Assembly (NCBI GenBank): GCA_017861415.1
Contig: JAGFXS010000021.1
Coordinates: forward strand, 1 to 12,954
DNA length: 12,954 bases
Direction: 5' to 3'
DNA from: Bacillota bacterium
Lineage (GTDB): Bacteria; Bacillota; Clostridia; Oscillospirales; Oscillospiraceae
This document shows, piece by piece, positions 1 to 6,781 of the stretch. The position numbers and the translations under genes were made by a program. Positions within the stretch are counted from its first letter, which is position 1. Each line of letters starts with the position of its first letter. The notes under the pieces are model-generated. The model was not told the DNA's origin. It made no database searches and saw nothing but the letters and a program-made list of their open reading frames with translations.

Positions 1-224
1 GGCGGGGCGAGTTTGAGATTCTCCAGCCGGAAGAATATTACCATTTAGTGGCCGATGCTCTGGAAATCCTGCCGGAGCGTATTGTCATACATCGTCTTAC
101 TGGCGACGGGCCAAAAAAAGATTTGATTGCTCCACTCTGGAGCGCCGACAAAAAGCGTGTGCTGAACGATTTGAACCGTGTGTTGAGGCAGCGCGGTATT
201 AGTGTGGCATCAAAGTGCATTTGA
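1..224 (+). CDS. TIGR01212/YhcC-family radical SAM protein, C-terminal end (partial)
   Basis: Only the last 73 codons are in the window; the reading frame begins at base 3 and ends with TGA at 222-224. The visible tail carries the block HRLTGDGPKKDLIAPLWS followed by a VLN..LNRVL helix. I recognise this as the conserved C-terminus of the YhcC/TIGR01212 radical SAM proteins, which are about 300 residues long. The radical SAM Cys motif must lie upstream of the window and cannot be checked. The family's substrate is not firmly known to me. It is followed 86 bp later by another radical SAM gene on the same strand, so the two may be co-transcribed. No terminator is seen between them. If the sigK-splitting element proposed for 4906 is real and its left end lies outside the window, this gene is element cargo. 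Confidence 0.8.
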   Translation, partial: RGEFEILQPEEYYHLVADALEILPERIVIHRLTGDGPKKDLIAPLWSADKKRVLNDLNRVLRQRGISVASKCI

Positions 225-310
225 ACTGCGCATTTTGTTTCATCACGTTTAACGGTCAAGGATAGCTTCTTATACAATAAAATGGTCCTGATACAATGAG
301 GAAATCACAT

Positions 311-1141
311 ATGGAAAAAGAAATTAACGTCGTTATCTGCTCCCTTAATTCACAATACATCCATTCGTCACTTGCTCCGTGGTGCCTATTGGCGGGACTG
401 GAGGAATATGTACGTGATGGGATAAATGCCGGTGTGGTTGAGGGAACCATCAACGAAGCGCCACGGGATGTGCTAGAGCGAATCCTTTCCCGTAGCCCAA
501 CAGTGGTGGGATTTTGCTGTTATATTTGGAACATAACCGAAATATTTGAGCTTGTGAAACAAATAAAGCAAGAATTATGCGAATGTGTCATCGTTCTGGG
601 TGGCCCGGAAGTAAGCTATCACGTAGGAGAGGTTCTTCAGAACACGCCTTTTGTTGATTATGTGATCTCTGGCGAAGGCGAAAAGCCGTTCGCCGAGCTG
701 CTTCTAGCAATTTGCGGCGGCACAGAGGTTGCAGGGATTCCGGGTCTTTGTTACCGCAAAGGCAGTGAAATAGTAATAGCAGAACCCTATACGCCGTGCG
801 AGATCCCACCCAGTCCTTATACCAAACGGTATTTTGCCGCCTTGAACGGGCGTATCGCCTATTTGGAAACCAGCCGTGGGTGTCCTTATTCCTGTGCATT
901 TTGCCTGTCGGGGCGCTGCGGTGGGGTGCGGTATTACGACATGGAACGAGTGAAAAAAGAGCTCTTACTCCTTGCCAATAGCGGAACCCAAACTGTCAAG
1001 TTGGTAGACCGTACGTTCAACGCACACCGCAGCAGGGCGAACGAGTTGTTCCGCTTTATTTCCCGTTGGCTCCATGCAATTCGAAATCGGATTGCAGAGC
1101 TTCAATCCGAAAACACTTGCCGGAGTAAACCGCAGAACTGA
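311..1141 (+). pseudogene. B12-binding radical SAM protein (DUF4080 type), N-terminal fragment of a broken gene
   Basis: The fragment holds the N-terminal cobalamin-binding-like domain (opening NVVICSLNSQYIHSSLAPW, roughly residues 1-125) and the start of a radical SAM core with an intact CxxxCxxC cluster motif (SRGCPYSCAFCLSG, about residues 190-203). Genuine family sequence runs to VDRTFNAHRSRANELFRFI, ending near base 1060. After that the frame reads about 26 unrelated residues to a TGA at 1139-1141. The start ATG at 311 is preferred over the in-frame ATG at 296, because GAGGAA at 298-303 lies 7 bases upstream of 311. The continuation of the protein is in another frame from about base 1062. 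Intact relatives have, as I remember them, some 35 more residues at this point, which form part of the barrel, so this copy is probably inactive. An assembly error is the alternative explanation. Confidence 0.8.
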
Positions 1142-1916
1142 CGTGGACAGACTGAAAGAAAACATATCCGCACTTCGCTTGAAAGGTAACACCCACATCC
1201 ACATTGACCTGATCGCCGGACTGCCTTATGAGGATATGAGCAGTTTCATAGACAGCTTCAACACTGCCTTTGCCCTGCGTCCACATATGCTTCAGCTCGG
1301 CTTTTTAAAGCTTCTTCACGGCTCGCCAATGCGGGAAAACCCCCAGCAGTTCCCCTGTGAATACAGTCAAAATCCACCCTATGAGGTAACCAAAACCCCC
1401 TGGCTCTCTGAAAAAGACCTCGAACAGCTTCATCACACCGAGCACGCACTGAACAAGCTATACAACCGTGGGCGATTTCGCGGCACGCTGGCTTACCTGT
1501 TCAGCCGGATGACGGAAAATCCCTTTGAGCTTTTCTGCCGGTTTGGGGTATTCCTGTCCCAAACAGATCAGAACCAGAAATCTTTGGACGATTTCACCGC
1601 TTTGGTGTTTTCTTATTTCTCTGGTCAATCAAACGTCGATGGGGCCCTCCTCCGAGACTATATGGTATGCGACCGCCTTGCCACAAACGCCTCGGGAAGG
1701 ATTCCAGAAGCGCTCCGGATCGATGATCCAAGGCTTAAATTGGCGATTAGGGCTTTAGAGCGTGAACACGGGCGCAAGAAAGGGATAAAACGAGGTTATG
1801 CCTTGCTTTACAGCGAGAACTGCCTAGCTTATACTGATTATGAAGATAAAAACCCCGTGACAGGGGAGTATCTCATAAGCAAATATCCCTTTGACGTAAA
1901 CTTTGATGCACGCTGA
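1074..1916 (+). pseudogene. B12-binding radical SAM protein (DUF4080 type), C-terminal fragment of the same broken gene
   Basis: Family-like sequence begins at about base 1062 (PVGSMQFEIGLQSF) in a frame different from that of the upstream fragment. It continues through NRRTDVDRLKENI, HIHIDLIAGLPYED and LQLGFLKLLHGSPM, the rest of the radical SAM barrel, and then through the C-terminal DUF4080 region to TGA at 1914-1916. The first ATG (1074) lies inside conserved barrel sequence and has no ribosome binding site, so it is not a real start. The two fragments together make about 540 residues. As I recall, the family has a further stretch between FRFI and the QFEIG strand, containing an FEIAAD-like motif and a helix ending in AP. 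That stretch is missing here, so the lesion is a deletion that shifts the frame, not a simple one-base indel. Codon use looks normal throughout. Confidence 0.78.
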
Positions 1917-2016
1917 AGGTGAAGCAAATCAAATCAAATCTCTTGATCTGTACTATGGAAACAATGATTCCTGGGAACAGGCCGGTCCCTACGTTTAGCA
2001 TAGAGAGGAGTTCTCA

Positions 2017-2958
2017 ATGGCGTATTATGATGAAAGATTACAGCTTCTTTCTCGGCAAGTTGAGCAAAAGAAGCACAAAGCGTCCAAACTAAAAGAATTA
2101 TACATTCAACGCGAGGCTTTGAGCGCCAAGGTAGATGTGCTTAGAGCAACTAAGTTGTACGAACAAGCTGATGTGAAGCGGCTGGAGGGCCGTAGTTTAG
2201 CCGCCTTCTTCTATGGAGTTATTGGAAAGATGGATGAAAAGTTGGATAAAGAGCGCGAAGAAGCCTATGCTGCCAGCGTGAAGTATGACGTTGCAGCACG
2301 TGAACTTTCTGCGGTCGAGGAGGATATCGAACGCTACGAGGCAGAGTTTGCTGAACTGAATGAATGTGAGCAGCAATATGCGCAAATGCTGAAGGATAAG
2401 CTGGAGGCTGTGAAATCCCTCGGCACTCAAGGTGCGGAGGAAATTCTTCGGATGGAGGAGCATATCTCTTATCTGGAGGGGCAGAGGAAAGAAATCCGAG
2501 AGGCGCTTGGGGCTGGTCAGGCCGCGCTTGAGACCACCAATCAGATTCTAGCTAGTCTTAATAGTGCGGAAGGCTGGGGCACTTGGGATTTGATGGGCGG
2601 TGGGCTGCTATCGGATATGGCAAAGCACAGTCATCTGGATAAAGCTCAGCAGCAGGTTGAGTATTTGCAGGTACAGTTGCGCCGTTTTAAAACAGAGCTG
2701 ACCGACGTGACAATTCAGGCAGATATACGGATCAGCATTGACGGCTTTTTGTCCTTTGCGGATTACTTTTTTGACGGACTATTTGCTGATTGGGCAGTGT
2801 TGGATAAAATTAATCAATCCAAAATGCAGGTGCAGGATATCAGGAGCCAAATTGAGCAGGTCATAATCCGCTTGACCGCTATGCTCAGTGCTACGGAGAA
2901 AAATCTTGAAGATGAAAAAGAAGAATTAAATCAATTCATTGTGCGGGCAAAAATGTGA
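2017..2958 (+). CDS. Conserved coiled-coil protein of unknown function
   Basis: A 313-residue, strongly charged protein with no signal peptide or membrane segment, so it is probably cytoplasmic. Long Glu/Lys/Gln-rich helices that read as coiled coil cover about residues 5-60, 75-180 and 210-230, with another at 265-308. They are interrupted by a conserved-looking Gly-rich block at 186-208 (GWGTWDLMGGGLLSDMAKHSH) and a hydrophobic patch at 240-262. I recall similar blocks in unannotated Firmicute proteins but know no function. The start is clear: AGAGGAG at 2004-2010 lies 6 bases before ATG. The gene sits between the broken DUF4080 gene and the serine recombinase on the same strand, and so would be cargo of the proposed sigK element. 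A chaperone-like, structural or stress role would be a guess. Confidence 0.75.
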   Translation: MAYYDERLQLLSRQVEQKKHKASKLKELYIQREALSAKVDVLRATKLYEQADVKRLEGRSLAAFFYGVIGKMDEKLDKEREEAYAASVKYDVAARELSAVEEDIERYEAEFAELNECEQQYAQMLKDKLEAVKSLGTQGAEEILRMEEHISYLEGQRKEIREALGAGQAALETTNQILASLNSAEGWGTWDLMGGGLLSDMAKHSHLDKAQQQVEYLQVQLRRFKTELTDVTIQADIRISIDGFLSFADYFFDGLFADWAVLDKINQSKMQVQDIRSQIEQVIIRLTAMLSATEKNLEDEKEELNQFIVRAKM

Positions 2959-3203
2959 GACAGCGGTGCAGCTGAAACGGAATGGGTAGGCTTTTTAGGC
3001 GACCATTATATTTGTCATGGTTTTGCACTAAGGTGGGTGATTTCCTCGCGCTCCGAAAGGCATGATACTAACAAGACTTTCTGATGCACAGTTAATATGC
3101 TTGGAGTGATCCCCATTATGTTCAGGAGGGTGCTCACCCACTTGCATTTTATTGCGGGACGCTATGATAGGAATGAAAATATTATCACAAATGCGGGGCG
3201 AAC
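2959..3203. other. Intergenic region upstream of the recombinase with a long-range inverted repeat
   Basis: These 245 bases hold no credible gene. GTGGGTGA at 3033-3040 is matched by its complement TCACCCAC at 3134-3141, extendable by two pairs including one G-T pair, with 93 bases between. A shorter repeat, ACCAT/ATGGT, with a short T run lies near 3002-3024 and could be a weak terminator for the preceding gene. TTGCAT (3142-3147) and TATGAT (3163-3168) resemble promoter boxes, but the spacing of 15 is short. I could not place a convincing sigma-E or sigma-K promoter, which is what a skin-type recombinase would be expected to use. Confidence 0.45.
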
Positions 3204-4910
3204 GTGGTGAAAGAACATAAATGCATTGCAATCTACTCCCGAAAGTCCAAATTTACCGGTAAAGGTGAAAGCATCGAAAACCAGATCGAGCTCTGCCGGC
3301 AGTACATTCGGGTGAGCAGTGGGGATGAAGCGGCGGATGGGGCCTTGATTTACGAAGATGAGGGCTTTTCCGGCGGCAATTTAGAGCGCCCGCAGTTTAA
3401 ACGTATGATGCTGGATGCTAAGGGAGGAAAACTCTCTACCATTGTGGTCTACCGCTTGGACCGCATCAGCCGTAACATCGGTGATTTTGCGGGATTGATT
3501 GAGTCTTTAAACGACATGAAGATTTCCTTTGTGTCTATCAAGGAGCAGTTTGACACCAATTCCCCCATGGGCCGCGCCATGATGTATATTGCCTCGGTTT
3601 TCTCACAGCTGGAGAGAGAGACGATTGCCGAGCGGATCAGGGATAATATGCACGAGCTGGCGAAGAGCGGACGTTGGTTGGGCGGGACAACACCGACGGG
3701 GTTTGGCTCTGAACAGGTGCAGAGGTTAACGGTGGATGGTAAGGTACGCAAATCCTGTAAACTGAAAATCATTTCAGAGGAAGCGGAATTGATACGGTTA
3801 ATTTATGCAAAGTTTCTCGAGACACGTTCTATTACCAACACGGATGCGTTCCTGCTTCAGCAAAACTATTTGACCAAGAACGGTAAGAACTTCACTCGAT
3901 TTGCCATCAAGGGTATCCTGACAAATCCTGTCTACGCCAAGGCAGACCCTGCGGTGTGGGACTATTTCCAAGAGCAAGGCGTGGATTTGTTTGCCGAGCA
4001 AGCTGATTTTAACGGGGATCGTGGCGTGATGGCCTATAACCGCACGGAGCAAAAGCCGGGCAGGACCAACCAAATTCGCCCCATGGAAGAGTGGATTGTG
4101 GCACTCGGAGCCCACCAGGGCTTAATTGAAGGTGCTGACTGGGTTAAGGCGCAATATTTGTTGGAACAGAACCGTAGCAAGGGATATCGCAAGCCACGTA
4201 GCAACGTGGCGCTGTTGTCAGGCTTGCTGGTGTGCGGAGACTGTGGTGACTACATGAGGCCTAAGCTATCTAAGCGTGAGAATGCCGCCGGCGAGCGAAT
4301 GTTCTCCTACGTCTGCGAAATGAAAGAGCGAAGCCGCAGTCAGCGCTGCAAGATCCGTAATGTCAATGGCAATCTACTGGACAAAATGGTGGTGGAGGAA
4401 CTCAAAAAGCTGCCCCAGCAGGACAGCCAATTTATGCAGTATTTGAAACAGGGTGAGCAGCTAATCCGGGGCAACCGGGAAGAGTATGATCAGCAAATGG
4501 AACAGCTGCAAAAGGCGATGGGGGAGAAGGAACGAGAAATTAGCGCACTACTGAGCACGCTAGGAAAGGCATATGGTAGCGTTGCCGAAGAGTATCTCCT
4601 GCGCCGTATTGAGGATTTGCACAGCCAAGCGGAAGGATTGCGAATGCAGAGCGAGGAGCTCAGGCGTCTGACCGCAGGCCCTGCTATGGTGGATATGCAG
4701 TTTGACTTGTTACGCCAGATGGTGACCTCCTTCGCCGCAACCATCGACTCCATGACCGTAGAGCAGCAGCGAGCTGCTATCCGCACCTGCGTAAGGAAGC
4801 TGGTCTGGGATGGGGAAAATATTGAGCTCTATCTCTTTGGTTCTGAGGATGAGGTGGACTTCTCAGAACTGAGTGATTCTGATGAGCCGCTCTGTGAGGA
4901 TAGCAAATGA
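3204..4910 (+). CDS. Large serine recombinase, probable sigK-element excisionase (SpoIVCA-like role)
   Basis: A complete 568-residue large serine recombinase. The N-terminal resolvase domain (about residues 7-155) has the YSRKS motif with the presumed nucleophile Ser15, the YRLDRISRN block (83-91) and FSQLERETIAERI (133-145). A recombinase domain follows (about 165-300). A zinc ribbon has Cys344, Cys347, Cys371 and Cys382, and a coiled coil covers about 411-490. All expected parts are present, so it should be active. Such enzymes join short identical core sequences through a Ser-DNA bond. The start is GTG at 3204 or the adjacent GTG at 3207; GGGG at 3195-3198 is only a weak ribosome binding site. 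The stop TGA lies inside AATGA (4906-4910), exactly where SigK coding sequence begins. That position, together with the missing N-half of sigK, points to a skin-type recombinase that rebuilds sigK in the mother cell. A phage or transposon integrase that inserted into sigK is the alternative. Confidence 0.9.
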   Translation: MVKEHKCIAIYSRKSKFTGKGESIENQIELCRQYIRVSSGDEAADGALIYEDEGFSGGNLERPQFKRMMLDAKGGKLSTIVVYRLDRISRNIGDFAGLIESLNDMKISFVSIKEQFDTNSPMGRAMMYIASVFSQLERETIAERIRDNMHELAKSGRWLGGTTPTGFGSEQVQRLTVDGKVRKSCKLKIISEEAELIRLIYAKFLETRSITNTDAFLLQQNYLTKNGKNFTRFAIKGILTNPVYAKADPAVWDYFQEQGVDLFAEQADFNGDRGVMAYNRTEQKPGRTNQIRPMEEWIVALGAHQGLIEGADWVKAQYLLEQNRSKGYRKPRSNVALLSGLLVCGDCGDYMRPKLSKRENAAGERMFSYVCEMKERSRSQRCKIRNVNGNLLDKMVVEELKKLPQQDSQFMQYLKQGEQLIRGNREEYDQQMEQLQKAMGEKEREISALLSTLGKAYGSVAEEYLLRRIEDLHSQAEGLRMQSEELRRLTAGPAMVDMQFDLLRQMVTSFAATIDSMTVEQQRAAIRTCVRKLVWDGENIELYLFGSEDEVDFSELSDSDEPLCEDSK

Positions 4911-5283
4911 AATCCTAATGCATTTCCGGTCGCAGAGAAAGCTGCAAGGAGAGGTTTCCCTGTCCGAAACCCTGGATGCTGATCAGGAAGGGAACTCTCT
5001 TTCTCTCATGGATGTCATCAGCGTAGAGGACAATATGCTGGATGTTTTGGATGCAAGAGATTCCTGCCAAAAATTGCGCCAAAGCATCCAAGATTGCCTG
5101 ACACCCCGTGAGGCTATGGTTATCACTATGCGCTATGGCATGGACAACAAAGCGCCCAGAACACAGCGAGAAATTGCCACCCAATGCGGAATTTCTCGCT
5201 CCTACGTGTCGCGCATCGAGAAAAAGGCACTGGAAAAATTGAAGGTTCAGATGGAGGGGGAACCAGGACGTCGAATGAAGTAA
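4873..5283 (+). CDS. sigK: RNA polymerase sigma-K factor, C-terminal half (SpoIIIC-like, split gene)
   Basis: From residue 12 (base 4906) this is the C-terminal part of SigK, the late mother-cell sigma factor. It begins NEILMHFRSQRK, continues through the acidic linker SLSETLDADQEGNSLSLMDV, and has region 4 with LTPREAMVITMRYG (76-89) and a helix-turn-helix TQREIATQCGISRSYVSRIEKKALEKL (97-123). Regions 1.2-2.4, which bind core polymerase and the -10 box, are missing; about 125 of some 235 residues remain. Residues 1-11 are read from the end of the recombinase gene in another frame and do not resemble SigK, so the ATG at 4873 is only the first in-frame start and probably unused. Homology starting exactly at AATGA is the state expected before excision of a skin-type element. 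After excision, the upstream half would join in frame at Asn-Glu. A plain pseudogene cannot be ruled out without the left flank. Confidence 0.88.
   Translation: MILMSRSVRIANEILMHFRSQRKLQGEVSLSETLDADQEGNSLSLMDVISVEDNMLDVLDARDSCQKLRQSIQDCLTPREAMVITMRYGMDNKAPRTQREIATQCGISRSYVSRIEKKALEKLKVQMEGEPGRRMK
4906..4910 (+). other. Putative recombination core (attachment site) AATGA at the right end of a sigK-splitting element
   Basis: AATGA spans the end of the recombinase gene (its TGA stop is 4908-4910) and the Asn-Glu codons where SigK homology starts. From memory, AATGA at this same Asn-Glu position is the 5-bp crossover repeat of the B. subtilis skin element. The matching left-end copy is not in the window. 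Because the core is shared by both ends, the recombinase would keep its stop codon in the excised circle. Confidence 0.7.
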
Positions 5284-5378
5284 GCAGTAACAATAGAGAC
5301 AGACAAAAAAGATTGTCGAGCAAAGGAGAATCAAAAATCTGATATAACTATGCGCCAGATCACCTGCCCGGAAATATG

Positions 5379-5402
5379 ATGGAGTATAGATGCTATCTCC
5401 AT
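5379..5402 (+). other. Hairpin between the sigK segment and the small downstream gene
   Basis: ATGGAG and CTCCAT (5379-5384, 5397-5402) flank ATAG and CTAT (5386-5389, 5393-5396), giving a 10-bp stem with one bulged T and a 3-base loop. No T run follows, so it is not a standard terminator. It lies about 20 bases before the ribosome binding site of the gene at 5438 and could affect RNA stability or bind a regulator. No promoter was found for that gene in 5284-5437. Confidence 0.35.
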
Positions 5403-5437
5403 GCAAGCAGATACGTCTACTGGGGAGGTGAGGAGCG

Positions 5438-5674
5438 ATGAATCCCTGTGGAGGGACCATAGGTGTCACGGCTCTGGCCAATCTCATTGCAGAGACTATG
5501 TCCGATGAGGAGCTGGAGTTGTTTCTGCTAAGCGTAGTGCAGTTCAAGGTTACCATTGAGAACATCCTCCTCACTCGTGCTGTGATCAAGCGGAAGGGAG
5601 AAGTCCTAGAAGCTGAACCCACATCAGCCCCAGGGGTAACCAGCAGGGCTACACCAAATACAGGCAGACGTTAA
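5438..5674 (+). CDS. Small conserved protein, DUF6774-like
   Basis: A 78-residue protein preceded by a long purine-rich ribosome binding site, GGGGAGGTGAGGAG (5422-5435), which supports real translation. The N-terminal half reads MNPCGGTIGVTALANLIAETMSDEELELF and is followed by a hydrophobic-amphipathic helix (residues 30-50). This resembles the short clostridial proteins I recall as DUF6774, which share a Cys near the start, an ALAN motif and a DDEL/DEEL turn. The C-terminal 25 residues are polar and look disordered. No signal peptide or catalytic motif is visible and the function is unknown. It lies after the sigK segment on the same strand and before the bidirectional terminator, so it may be read from a sigK promoter after rearrangement, but this is inference. 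Confidence 0.6.
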   Translation: MNPCGGTIGVTALANLIAETMSDEELELFLLSVVQFKVTIENILLTRAVIKRKGEVLEAEPTSAPGVTSRATPNTGRR

Positions 5675-5711
5675 ATAACCTAGTTGTTTACCGCAGGTTG
5701 TCTGTCTACAT

Positions 5712-5732
5712 AGGGTCAGAAGAACCCTTTTT
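5712..5732 (+). terminator. Weak hairpin with T run
   Basis: AGGGT (5712-5716) pairs with ACCCT (5724-5728) around a 7-base loop, followed by T5 (5728-5732). Five base pairs make it weak on its own. It stands directly before the strong terminator and may assist it. Confidence 0.35.
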
Positions 5733-5734
5733 AT

Positions 5735-5775
5735 AAAATGGGCTGCCGAAGTTGTGCTTCGGCAGCCCATTTTTT
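5735..5775. terminator. Strong bidirectional intrinsic terminator between convergent genes
   Basis: GGGCTGCCGAAG (5740-5751) pairs perfectly with CTTCGGCAGCCC (5757-5768) around a 5-base loop. Flanking AAAAT and ATTTT extend the stem, and ATTTTTT follows on the + strand. On the - strand the stem is followed by ATTTTATAAAAA. It lies between the end of the + strand gene (5674) and the end of nadA on the - strand (5807), so it can stop transcription from both sides. Confidence 0.9.
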
Positions 5776-5806
5776 GCTTCAAATAAGTTTAAAAATCTAA
5801 TGGCAA

Positions 5807-6733
5807 TTACTTGCCCGGCTGGCTCAGGCGGATCATCTCGTCAATGGGACGTTTGGCCAGAAGGCGTAGGCTCTCTTCCATGACAATCTCCTCACCGCCC
5901 CTGCCCTGAAGACAGCGTAGAACATCAGGCAGGGTGGTGATCTTCATATTCTGACAGATCAAATCCCCGGTGAGAGGGTAGAAGTTTTTGTCAGGGCGCT
6001 GGTACTGAAGGTGGGACACGATGCTGTTTTCGGTTCCGATGATAAAATCCGTGTGGTCGCTCTGGATAGCATAGTCCATGATGGCCGTGGTACTGCCAAC
6101 GAAATCAGCAGAGGCTACCACCTCGGGAAGGCATTCCGGGTGGACAAGCAGGAGGGCGCCTGGATACTCCGCCCGTGTCTTTGCAACGGTGCGTGCATTG
6201 GCCCGAATGTGAGTAGGGCATCCGCCCTGAACCAGTTTAAAGTTCTTATCCGGAAGCTGCTTGGCGATATAATCACCCAGGTTGCAATCGGGAATGAAGA
6301 GAATATCCTTGTTGGGGATGTTGCGAATGATCTCAACAGCGGAAGATGAAGTGACGCAGACATCACAGACGGATTTCACTTCGGCGGTGGTGTTAATATA
6401 GGCCACAACTGTGTATCCTGGATAATGGGCCCGTAGCCCCTCCACCAAGGCCTTATCCATCTGATCTGCCATGGGGCAGCCTGCGTGAGGATTGGGAAGA
6501 TAGACCCGTTTCTCCGGGGCCAGCATTTTGACACTCTCCGCCATAAAGCGAACGCCACACATCATAACGTTTTTGGCATCTGTCTGAGCGGCCTTGAGGC
6601 TCAGACCATAGGAGTCGCCCATGTAGTCTGCGATCTCCACGATTTCTCGGGATTGGTAGGCGTGGGCGAGGATACAGGTGTCGGTCTCTTTTTTTAGTCG
6701 GAGGATCTCCTCCTGGATTTCCTTGATGGTCAT
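5807..6733 (-). CDS. nadA: Quinolinate synthase NadA
   Basis: NadA condenses iminoaspartate with dihydroxyacetone phosphate to quinolinate, the first pyridine of de novo NAD synthesis, in the cytoplasm with a [4Fe-4S] cluster. The 308-residue protein is full length for the short NadA form. The cluster ligands are Cys86 (NPHAGCPMAD), Cys172 (QGGCPTHIR) and Cys260 (LICQNMKITTL), spaced 86 and 88 residues apart as in known NadA. Other family blocks are AHAYQSREIVEIADYMGDS (23-41), CGVRFMAES (59-67), YINTTAEVKS (112-121) and GTENSIVSHL (233-242). GGAGG lies 7 bases before ATG. It is the last gene of the nifS-nifU-nadA operon, 48 bp after nifU, which fits dedicated cluster supply. Its usual partners nadB and nadC are not in the window, so L-aspartate oxidation must be encoded elsewhere. 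Confidence 0.96.
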   Translation of the reverse strand: MTIKEIQEEILRLKKETDTCILAHAYQSREIVEIADYMGDSYGLSLKAAQTDAKNVMMCGVRFMAESVKMLAPEKRVYLPNPHAGCPMADQMDKALVEGLRAHYPGYTVVAYINTTAEVKSVCDVCVTSSSAVEIIRNIPNKDILFIPDCNLGDYIAKQLPDKNFKLVQGGCPTHIRANARTVAKTRAEYPGALLLVHPECLPEVVASADFVGSTTAIMDYAIQSDHTDFIIGTENSIVSHLQYQRPDKNFYPLTGDLICQNMKITTLPDVLRCLQGRGGEEIVMEESLRLLAKRPIDEMIRLSQPGK

Positions 6734-6757
6734 GGTTTAGCCTCCAAAAATATGACT

Positions 6758-6771
6758 CGCCGGGATCGGCG
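6758..6771 (-). other. Small GC-rich hairpin between nifU and nadA
   Basis: CGCCG and CGGCG with a 4-base loop form a 5-bp stem just after the nifU stop. On the coding strand a short T run follows only about 7 bases later and lies directly before the nadA ribosome binding site. It may tune nadA expression or RNA stability; it is too weak to be called a terminator. Confidence 0.3.
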
Positions 6772-6781
6772 GGTGTAACAT

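Noticed and set aside
295..299. AATGA pentamer that could be the left attachment site
   Set aside because: The sequence before it shows no SigK N-terminal coding, and the pentamer is expected many times by chance. It overlaps the ribosome binding site of the DUF4080 gene.
1925..1940. Tandem CAAAT repeat after the DUF4080 gene
   Set aside because: Three short units only; no sign of a functional repeat array.
3162..3186. AATGA at 3172-3176 flanked by GATAG, resembling the 4906 core with its GATAG flank, just before the recombinase start
   Set aside because: The flank is offset by one base, the match is short, and the upstream reading frame does not resemble SigK beyond a few residues. Chance similarity is more likely than a second core.
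4915..5622. 235-codon open frame on the - strand opposite sigK and the small gene
   Set aside because: Antisense shadow of well-recognised sigK sequence; no ribosome binding site and no recognisable domain.
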